From Caryophanales bacterium UBA1624 (lineage in GTDB: Bacteria; Bacillota_I; Bacilli_A; RFN20; CAG-826): a stretch of 20,200 bases of DNA. Where the stretch lies: assembly GCA_002321395.1 (NCBI GenBank), contig DCMK01000068.1, positions 52,605-72,804 on the forward strand, read 5' to 3'. This document shows positions 7,580 through 13,381 of this stretch, piece after piece (positions within the stretch are counted from its first letter, which is position 1; the number at the start of each line of letters is the position of its first letter). A model generated the notes under the pieces. That model was not told the DNA's origin. It saw only the letters and a program-made list of their open reading frames with translations, and did no database searches. Both the position numbers and the translations under genes were made by a program.

Positions 7580-7589
7580 GGTTTCCGCT

Positions 7590-8420
7590 ATGTCTTACGC
7601 GGATAAAGTCTTTAAGCAGAACGTTGAGGATATCCTTCAAAATGGGGTGTGGGACACCGACTATCCGGTTCGCCCCCATTGGGAGGACGGAACCCCAGCC
7701 CATACCATCAAAAAGTTCGGGATCGTCAATACTTACGATCTCCAAAAAGAGCTTCCCATCTTGACGATTCGGAAGACCAATTTCGAGAATTGCCTTGATG
7801 AGCTTCTTTGGATTTGGCAGAAAAAGTCTAATAACGTCCACGACCTCCGTTCCCATATTTGGGATTCGTGGGCCGACGAAAACGGCTCCATCGGGAAGGC
7901 TTATGGCTATCAGCTTGCGAAGAAATCCCTTTATCCCGAAGGGGAATTCGACCAAGTCGACCGCGTCTTATTCGACTTGAAAAACAATCCTCATTCTCGT
8001 CGGATTCTCACCAACATCTATAATTTTGAAGACCTTCATGAGATGAATCTCTACCCCTGCGCCTATTCCATGACGTTCAATGTTTCGGGGGATACGCTCA
8101 ACGGGATTTTGAACCAACGCTCCAACGATATGCTGACGGCAAACAACTGGAACACGCTGCAATATGCGTTGCTGATCTTGATGTTCGCCCAAGTTTCTGG
8201 GCTGAAGCCGGGAAAGCTCATCCACGTCATCGCCGACGCCCACATCTATGATCGGCACGTTCCTTTGGTGAAAGAAGTTTTGGCCAAACCCGAGCATCCG
8301 GCGCCAAGGCTGAAGATGAATCCGAACGTCCATAATTTCTACGACTTCAAGCTTTCCGATTTTGAATTGGAGAACTACGAATTTGAAAAATTGGGAAAGA
8401 AAATCCCCGTTGCAATATGA
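7590..8420 (+). CDS. thyA: Thymidylate synthase (folate-dependent, ThyA type)
   Basis: This 276-residue enzyme makes dTMP from dUMP, using methylenetetrahydrofolate and releasing dihydrofolate. Family landmarks are the phosphate-binding SRRIL (about residues 136-140), the nucleophile Cys157 in NLYPCAYSM, the QRSNDM stretch (about 176-181), the Asn of NNWNTLQYALL and the C-terminal HIYDRHV. The PCAYSMTF form resembles Firmicutes ThyA rather than the PCHxxFQF form. Start: the ATG at 7590 (MSYADKVFK) begins where homologues do; upstream in-frame starts fall in the -10 box or terminator hairpin. No Shine-Dalgarno is present, so translation may be near-leaderless. The stop overlaps the folA start as ATGA, coupling the two enzymes of the thymidylate cycle. 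Confidence 0.95.
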   Translation: MSYADKVFKQNVEDILQNGVWDTDYPVRPHWEDGTPAHTIKKFGIVNTYDLQKELPILTIRKTNFENCLDELLWIWQKKSNNVHDLRSHIWDSWADENGSIGKAYGYQLAKKSLYPEGEFDQVDRVLFDLKNNPHSRRILTNIYNFEDLHEMNLYPCAYSMTFNVSGDTLNGILNQRSNDMLTANNWNTLQYALLILMFAQVSGLKPGKLIHVIADAHIYDRHVPLVKEVLAKPEHPAPRLKMNPNVHNFYDFKLSDFELENYEFEKLGKKIPVAI

Positions 8421-8932
8421 ACAAGCTCATTGAGATTTTTAACTGCGATCGCCACTGGGGGATCGGCAAAAGAAACGGCCTTTTGTTCCGCCTTCCAAAA
8501 GACATGGCCTTCTTTCGGAAAACCACCGAAGGACATGCGGTGGCGATGGGTGAGAACACCCTTTTGTCTTTCCCCCATTCGGCTCCATTGAAAAATCGGA
8601 TCAATCTTGTTTTGACTCAAGACCCCAGCCACGAATATCCGGGTACCATTACGGTGCATTCTTTCGATGAATTCCTCTTTCAAATTCGAAAACAGCTGCA
8701 AAACGGGGATGTTTTTGTGATTGGCGGTGCTTCGATTTACCGTCAAATGCTCCCTTATTGCGATGAAGCACTTGTTACGAGGGTCGAAGATGATGGTGGG
8801 GCCGAGGTGTTCGTGGAGAACCTGGACGAATCCCCCGATTGGTCGTTGCTCCTTGCGTCCGAAAAGGAAGAAGACAATGGGCACATCATCCAATTTTGCC
8901 GTTACGAAAACCGAAATAAGAAAGCTCTTTAA
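8417..8932 (+). CDS. folA: Dihydrofolate reductase
   Basis: This 171-residue enzyme reduces dihydrofolate, the by-product of ThyA, back to tetrahydrofolate with NADPH. It shows the Met20-loop region WGIGKRNGLLFRLPKDM, with catalytic Asp29. The usual Trp of the LPW motif is Phe (LLFRLP), a modest deviation. FFRKTTEGHAVAMGENT, INLVLT and VFVIGGASIYRQMLPYCDEA match the cofactor-binding region. The ATG overlaps the thyA stop by four bases with no independent Shine-Dalgarno, so its translation probably depends on thyA. The stop overlaps that of the convergent MATE gene by four bases (8929-8932), with no obvious terminator between them. The replacement near the antifolate site may matter for trimethoprim sensitivity; that is inference. 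Confidence 0.94.
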   Translation: MNKLIEIFNCDRHWGIGKRNGLLFRLPKDMAFFRKTTEGHAVAMGENTLLSFPHSAPLKNRINLVLTQDPSHEYPGTITVHSFDEFLFQIRKQLQNGDVFVIGGASIYRQMLPYCDEALVTRVEDDGGAEVFVENLDESPDWSLLLASEKEEDNGHIIQFCRYENRNKKAL

Positions 8933-10272
8933 TATCCGTAGCGCTTCTTCTCGAAGAATAGGAAGAACAGCATCATCGCGGTGGATGCGATTTCGGCGAA
9001 GCAGGCAGAGCTCCAGATGCCGTTTACCTCTAGCCAAAGGGGAATCAGAAATACGCACGCTAACTCAGCCGCGGAGCGGAAGAAGGAAATCACCGCGGAT
9101 GTGGTCCCGTTGTTGAGCGAAGTGAAATAACTCGACATGAAGATCGTGAACCCCGCGGTTAGATAAACAAAGGCATAGATGCGATTGGCGTTGGTCGCGA
9201 TTTCTTTCAGCTCTTGCGATCCGCTGGAAAGAAGACCGGAGAGGGGCTCTGCGAGGGCTTGGCACAGGCCGAACATCACCAGGCCAGCAACGCCGATAAG
9301 CAGGAAGCTTTTCCGAAGGATGCTACGAAGCTCGTTTTTGTTTCCGGCGCCGAATTGGTAGCCGATGAAAGGAGCCATGGAAGTGGAATAGCCAATGAAA
9401 ATTGCCATGAAGATAAAGGATACGTACATCACGATTCCATAGGCTGCGACCCCGTCTTGCCCTAAGTAGAGCAAAAGCTGCGCGTTATAGCAAAAACCCA
9501 CGATGGCAGAGGAGATGTTGGAGACGAATTCGCTTGCTCCATTCCAAGCCATCTGGCCGAGGGCTTTGAAGTCCCAAATCGGTTTGCCAAGAACGAGGAT
9601 GTTGTTTTTCGTCGCGGCAAAGTAGATCAGAGGGAAGACCGTCGCGAATCCTTGGCCGATCAAAGAAGCGATGGCCGCTCCGGCGATCCCCCATTTGAAA
9701 ACCGCAACGAACAAGGCATCTAAGACGATGTTGGTCAATCCGGCCCCAACGATGGCCAAGAACCCCAATTTCGGCTTTTCGTTGGTCAAAAAGAAGGATT
9801 GGAAAACATATTGGAGCATCATCAGAACAATGCCGCTGCAAACGATCCTTCCGTAAAGGATCCCTTGGCTCACCATGCCTTCGCTGGCCCCATCTTTGCT
9901 GAGGGACGCCATCCAATAGACGAAGGGCTCAACGGAGAAAAAACCCGCAATACCTAAAACAATCCCCAATAGGATGCTGAAATAAATCAACATGGAGAAT
10001 AGGCCGTTCGCCCTGTCTCTATCTTTTTCTCCAAGCGTTTTTGAGACCAAGGCGCTCCCCCCTGCCCCGAACATAAAGCCGACGGATCCTAAAACCGAAT
10101 AGAAGGGGAATACGAGGTTCAAACCTGCAAAAGCATCGGCTCCCGCGAATCCGGACACGAATACACCATCTACGATTGTGTAAAGGGAGGCGAAAACCAT
10201 CATCAAGATTGGCGCGTATGCAGCGTGGAATATTTTTCTGTAGTCGAGATGCTCTTCTAGATGGACGGTCAT
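8929..10272 (-). CDS. MATE-family multidrug/metabolite exporter
   Basis: This 447-residue inner-membrane antiporter has about twelve hydrophobic segments in two similar halves. The N-terminal PILMMVFASLYTIVDGVFVSGFAG and GFMFGAGGSALVSKTLGEKD stretches are typical of MATE proteins of the MepA-like branch in Firmicutes; the second half repeats the pattern at FIGYSTSMAPFIGYQFGAGN. Length is normal. It probably exports cationic compounds with Na+ or H+ exchange, as known for the family; the substrate is unknown. The ATG at 10272 has AAGGA seven bases upstream, and a good promoter lies about 45 bases before it. It appears monocistronic and converges on folA. Confidence 0.93.
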   Translation of the reverse strand: MTVHLEEHLDYRKIFHAAYAPILMMVFASLYTIVDGVFVSGFAGADAFAGLNLVFPFYSVLGSVGFMFGAGGSALVSKTLGEKDRDRANGLFSMLIYFSILLGIVLGIAGFFSVEPFVYWMASLSKDGASEGMVSQGILYGRIVCSGIVLMMLQYVFQSFFLTNEKPKLGFLAIVGAGLTNIVLDALFVAVFKWGIAGAAIASLIGQGFATVFPLIYFAATKNNILVLGKPIWDFKALGQMAWNGASEFVSNISSAIVGFCYNAQLLLYLGQDGVAAYGIVMYVSFIFMAIFIGYSTSMAPFIGYQFGAGNKNELRSILRKSFLLIGVAGLVMFGLCQALAEPLSGLLSSGSQELKEIATNANRIYAFVYLTAGFTIFMSSYFTSLNNGTTSAVISFFRSAAELACVFLIPLWLEVNGIWSSACFAEIASTAMMLFFLFFEKKRYGY

Positions 10273-10314
10273 AAAAAATCCTTATCGGCAAAAGACGAAA
10301 TCAGGCCAAAGGTC

Positions 10315-10343
10315 ATTATACGTAAGGAAACCGAACTTGTAAA
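10315..10343 (-). promoter_or_regulatory. Promoter of the MATE exporter gene
   Basis: On the minus strand, TTTACA (10343-10338), a 17-base spacer, and TATAAT (10320-10315). This is one of the best consensus matches in the window. It lies right after the stop of the upstream hydrolase gene (10348), so the exporter is transcribed independently. Confidence 0.8.
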
Positions 10344-10347
10344 ATTT

Positions 10348-11253
10348 TCAATCGGAATCCAAGGAACTTAAGAACGCAGAAACCACGTTAATGTATTCGC
10401 TGTTTTTCTCGAAGTAAGTCATGTGCCTACTGCCTCCAAAACAATGGATTTCTTTCTTTTCGCTGCGGATTAAGCGGAACATTGTGTTGTTTTGCAAAGC
10501 CGTCGATTCGTCCTTTCCTCCGTATAAAACCAAACAGGGGCAAGTAACTTTCGGTAGGAAGGCTCGCGTATCGTAATCCTTCAAAAGCCCTGTCGGGGTG
10601 AATTCGCTGGCGCCCCAAGCGTGAAGATAGGATTGCTGCCCCGTTTTCTTTTCCCGGGCCAGGCATTCCGGGATGTTTGCGGCATCGAAATCGATGTCGG
10701 AAACCGTCATCTTAAGATAATGCTCGCTCGCTTTTTGAAAAGAAGGCGAAGAGTAATCCTTCGTCGCTTCGGCCTCCGCGATGGCCTTTTGATCGGCGGA
10801 AGACAGTTCTTGGCAAAGGCGATGGGTTTCCTCACTCCATTGTTTCGCGCTGCACAAAGTGGAGGAGAGGACAATCCCGTTGATTCCTATTTGACCGAAT
10901 TTTTGAAGATAGAGCTGCACCAGCATGCCGCCCCAACTGTGGCCGAGGAGGAAGACCCTGTCCAAATGGAAATAAGAACGAATGGCTTCCAACTCCTTAA
11001 CCCATGCATCCGGGGTATAGGCGGTGGCGTTCTCCGCGAAGGAAGAAAGCCCGCACCCGAATTGGTCATAATAATAAATCGGGCGATCGCCGATCGCGGA
11101 AAGGGGATCGAGAAGCTCTAGGCTGTTATGAGTGGATCCGGGCCCGCCATGGCAAACAAGAAGCGGGGTGTTTTTTCCGTTTGGGTTTGCGATGCGGACA
11201 TATACGCCATGCCCTTTTTCCAAAGGAATGAATTTTTCGATGATGGAGGTCAT
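10348..11253 (-). CDS. Alpha/beta hydrolase, proline iminopeptidase-like (peptidase S33)
   Basis: This 301-residue serine hydrolase most resembles prolyl aminopeptidases, which release N-terminal proline from peptides. The oxyanion-hole motif is HGGPGS (residues 35-40). The nucleophile elbow is GHSWGG with Ser106. The acid is probably Asp248 (YGGKDES) and the base His277 (GSRHMTYF), giving a complete triad. The cap region (about 130-225) carries YDQFGCGLS upstream. No signal peptide is present, so the protein is cytoplasmic. The gene starts two bases after the stop of the CBS-domain gene and has no Shine-Dalgarno, so it is the second gene of that operon. Substrate specificity within S33 cannot be fixed. 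Confidence 0.9.
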   Translation of the reverse strand: MTSIIEKFIPLEKGHGVYVRIANPNGKNTPLLVCHGGPGSTHNSLELLDPLSAIGDRPIYYYDQFGCGLSSFAENATAYTPDAWVKELEAIRSYFHLDRVFLLGHSWGGMLVQLYLQKFGQIGINGIVLSSTLCSAKQWSEETHRLCQELSSADQKAIAEAEATKDYSSPSFQKASEHYLKMTVSDIDFDAANIPECLAREKKTGQQSYLHAWGASEFTPTGLLKDYDTRAFLPKVTCPCLVLYGGKDESTALQNNTMFRLIRSEKKEIHCFGGSRHMTYFEKNSEYINVVSAFLSSLDSD

Positions 11254-11255
11254 AA

Positions 11256-11693
11256 TCAGCGGAGATTATCGGGGATTTTGGGATCGGGGATATCCTTAAT
11301 CTTATCGTTGAGGTAACGGATGATGGTCTGCCGGGTGATGATGCCCATGAATACTCCCTGCCCATCGACGACCGGAACGAAGTTTTGGCTGCCGGCCAGC
11401 AAAACAAGATCCTTCATTTCGGCATCGAACCGAATGGAGCTGACCTGCCTTTCATGCGGCAATTCCGAAATCGGGGTACTTTCCGCTTCTTTGTAGTTGA
11501 GATTGGCTTTCAATTTGATAAAACGGAAAAGATCGCCTTCCGAAATCGTGAACACGTATTGGCCTTCATGATTCAGCACGGGGATTGCCGTCAAATCGTT
11601 GGCAACCATTTTCTCTGCGATTTGCCGGAGGGACCAAGAAGCCTCCCCATAGCAGACCTGCGATTTCGGAATCAGGAAGAAAAGGATGTTCAT
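11256..11693 (-). CDS. CBS-domain pair protein
   Basis: This 145-residue protein consists almost entirely of two CBS domains forming one Bateman module. The first spans about residues 14-70 (SLRQIAEKMVANDLTAIPVL, then VFTISEGDLFRF). The second spans about 75-132 (LVLLAGSQNFVPVVD, then FMGIITRQTIIRYL). CBS pairs bind adenine nucleotides or related ligands and act as sensors. The arrangement resembles small Firmicutes stand-alone CBS proteins, some of which (DarB/CbpB type) bind cyclic di-AMP; whether this one does is not shown. The ATG at 11693 lies six bases after a TAGAAT box and has no Shine-Dalgarno. It is first in an operon with the S33 hydrolase and divergent from nrdG. Confidence 0.87.
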   Translation of the reverse strand: MNILFFLIPKSQVCYGEASWSLRQIAEKMVANDLTAIPVLNHEGQYVFTISEGDLFRFIKLKANLNYKEAESTPISELPHERQVSSIRFDAEMKDLVLLAGSQNFVPVVDGQGVFMGIITRQTIIRYLNDKIKDIPDPKIPDNLR

Positions 11694-11699
11694 GGGAAC

Positions 11700-11705
11700 A
11701 TTCTA
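11700..11705 (-). promoter_or_regulatory. -10 box of the CBS-hydrolase operon (leaderless candidate)
   Basis: On the minus strand, TAGAAT is followed by GTTCCC and then the ATG. Transcription would start essentially at the start codon. The -35 zones of this promoter and of the divergent nrdG promoter face and nearly overlap each other (about 11715-11728). Confidence 0.5.
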
Positions 11706-11734
11706 CCCCTTTTCTATCGGGTCTAATGCCGGTT

Positions 11735-11743
11735 TGATATAAT
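11735..11743 (+). promoter_or_regulatory. Extended -10 promoter of nrdG (leaderless candidate)
   Basis: TGATATAAT carries the TGn extension plus a perfect TATAAT (11738-11743). Seven bases follow before the ATG at 11751, which is where transcription should begin. The alternative ATG at 11742 lies inside the -10 box and cannot be in the mRNA from this promoter. Confidence 0.65.
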
Positions 11744-11750
11744 GACGTGG

Positions 11751-12446
11751 ATGGATTTCAGCGGTTGGGAAAAGCTTTCTCTTGTTGATTTCGATGATTG
11801 TTTGACCACGACCCTTTTCGCCGCCGGATGCAATTTCCGATGCCCATTTTGCCACAATGGGGGACTTGTTCTTACAAACAGTCGGCCAACCTCCATTCCT
11901 TGGGAAACCATTTATGGGTATGCGAAAAAAAGGGCAAAAGAGCTGGATGCCGTTTGCGTATCTGGAGGCGAGCCTACTTTGATGCCGGACTTGCCCGAAA
12001 AGCTCCTTCAGATCAAAAAGCTCGGATACAAGGTGAAGCTTGATACAAACGGGACGAGCCCCGATGTCCTTTCTTCCCTCATCGAAAAAGGCCTTGTTGA
12101 TTATGTGGCGATGGATATCAAAAATTCAAAAGAGAAATACCCATTGACCGTGGGGCTTCCTTCCCTTGATATGTCCAAGATCGAAGCCTCGATTTCTTTG
12201 CTGATTCATTCCGGGATTTCCTATGAATTCCGGACCACGCTGATACAGGAATTCCACTCGCGGGAAGACATTGAGAAAATCTCTTTTTGGCTCTCCGGGG
12301 CGAAAAAGTATTATCTCCAGATGTTCATCGACTCCCCAAGCTGCATTTGCCATGGGCTTCACGCAGTGACGAAAGAAAACGCAGAAGAATATAAAAATAT
12401 CCTCGCAAAGACCATGGATATGGTCGAATTGCGAGGATATGAGTGA
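11751..12446 (+). CDS. nrdG: Anaerobic ribonucleotide reductase activating protein (radical SAM, NrdG2-like)
   Basis: This 231-residue radical SAM enzyme is expected to install the glycyl radical on NrdD by reductive cleavage of S-adenosylmethionine. The iron-sulfur cluster motif CxxxCxxC is CNFRCPFC, with Cys27, Cys31 and Cys34. SGGEPTL follows as the SAM-contact motif, and LDTNGTSPDVL matches the later strand. The N-terminal GWEKLSLVDFDDCLTTTLFAAG is characteristic of the longer NrdG variety found beside class III reductases, and nrdD lies about 900 bases beyond its stop on the other strand. No Shine-Dalgarno is visible; the start was chosen from the -10 box spacing and homologous N-termini. 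Its last 46 codons hold a hairpin that probably terminates the opposing nrdD-trxB transcript. A pyruvate formate-lyase activating role is possible but less likely here. Confidence 0.87.
   Translation: MDFSGWEKLSLVDFDDCLTTTLFAAGCNFRCPFCHNGGLVLTNSRPTSIPWETIYGYAKKRAKELDAVCVSGGEPTLMPDLPEKLLQIKKLGYKVKLDTNGTSPDVLSSLIEKGLVDYVAMDIKNSKEKYPLTVGLPSLDMSKIEASISLLIHSGISYEFRTTLIQEFHSREDIEKISFWLSGAKKYYLQMFIDSPSCICHGLHAVTKENAEEYKNILAKTMDMVELRGYE
12387..12436 (-). terminator. Terminator of the nrdD-trxB transcript, inside nrdG
   Basis: On the minus strand, CCTCGCAA pairs with TTGCGAGG (12401-12408 and 12429-12436), with an inner GACCAT/ATGGTC stem and a four-base loop (12410-12425). It is followed by ATATTTTTATATTC (12400-12387). 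The T-rich tract is only on the minus-strand side, so it should act on the trxB transcript and not on nrdG. Confidence 0.7.
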
Positions 12447-12458
12447 TTGCCAATGAAA

Positions 12459-13373
12459 TTATAAACTTTGCAGATAGGCATTCGCAGAGGTGGCGGCCAC
12501 CGCCCCGTCCCCCGTCGCCGTGACGACCTGACGAACCATTTTCATACGACAGTCTCCGCAGGCGAAGAGGCCTTTTGTTTTCGTCGCCATTCGCTCATCG
12601 GTTAGGAGGAATCCTTTTTCCGAATCGGCGAAGGATAGGAACGGTTCATTATGAGGAATTTGCCCGATCGCGATGAATACGCCATCGGAACGGAATGCGG
12701 TTTCTTCCTTGTTCTTCGTATTGAGGAACGTTGTTTGTATCTTGTCTCCTTCTTTGTCGAAACGCTGCGTGGAAAGGCAATGGTGGATTTCAACGTTCGG
12801 AAGAGCGAAGAGCCTTGTTTGCAAAACGGCGTCGCCGAAAAATCGATCGAACAACGTGACGACGGTGACTTTGCGGCAAATGGATGACAAAGAAATGGCG
12901 TATTGGAGGGCGGTGTTGGCGTCCCCAATCAGCAAAACATCTTTCCCGGAGTAGAAGGGCCCATCGCAAACCGCGCAATAGGATACGCCTTTCCCCGTAA
13001 GCTCCTTTTCCCCGGGAACCCCTAGGGAGCGGTGAGCGCATCCTGTGGCAAGGATCACGGTTTTGCCTTGATGCGAAGAGTAGTTCGTGGCGACGGTGAA
13101 GATTCCCGTTTCTTCCTCTTTGCTGAGGGATTGGGCTTCCTCCAGCTCGAAATCCGCGCCCAAATCCGTCACTTGGGAAAAGAGGCGGTCAGAAAACTCT
13201 TCTCCGGAGATGGAGGCGATGGAAGGAAAATTCTCAAGCCTTGGGCTAAGGGCGATTTGCCCGCCGATGCTTTCCTTTTCCAAAATCAAGACGCTTCTTC
13301 CGGCTCTAAGAAGATAAAGCGCGGCGGTTAAGCCGGACGGGCCGGCGCCGACGACGATGGAATCGTAAATCAT
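12459..13373 (-). CDS. trxB: Thioredoxin reductase-like flavoprotein with degraded NADPH-binding motifs
   Basis: This 304-residue protein is a low-molecular-weight TrxB homologue. The FAD-binding GAGPSG is at residues 9-14, the redox-active CAVC at 133-136, and the C-terminal FAD motif is CGDCRMKMVRQVVTATGDGA. The protein should reduce a thioredoxin-like partner. The NADPH domain is unusual: GxGxxA reads GDANTA (150-155), and the region that is normally HRRxxFRA reads LFDRFFGD (174-181), losing the arginines that contact the NADPH 2'-phosphate. It may therefore use NADH, ferredoxin (as in the FFTR group) or another donor; this is inference. The gene starts eight bases after nrdD with no Shine-Dalgarno, so it is co-transcribed with nrdD, whose C-terminal redoxin domain is a plausible substrate. 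The terminator lies inside nrdG. Confidence 0.88.
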   Translation of the reverse strand: MIYDSIVVGAGPSGLTAALYLLRAGRSVLILEKESIGGQIALSPRLENFPSIASISGEEFSDRLFSQVTDLGADFELEEAQSLSKEEETGIFTVATNYSSHQGKTVILATGCAHRSLGVPGEKELTGKGVSYCAVCDGPFYSGKDVLLIGDANTALQYAISLSSICRKVTVVTLFDRFFGDAVLQTRLFALPNVEIHHCLSTQRFDKEGDKIQTTFLNTKNKEETAFRSDGVFIAIGQIPHNEPFLSFADSEKGFLLTDERMATKTKGLFACGDCRMKMVRQVVTATGDGAVAATSANAYLQSL

Positions 13374-13381
13374 GGATGGTT

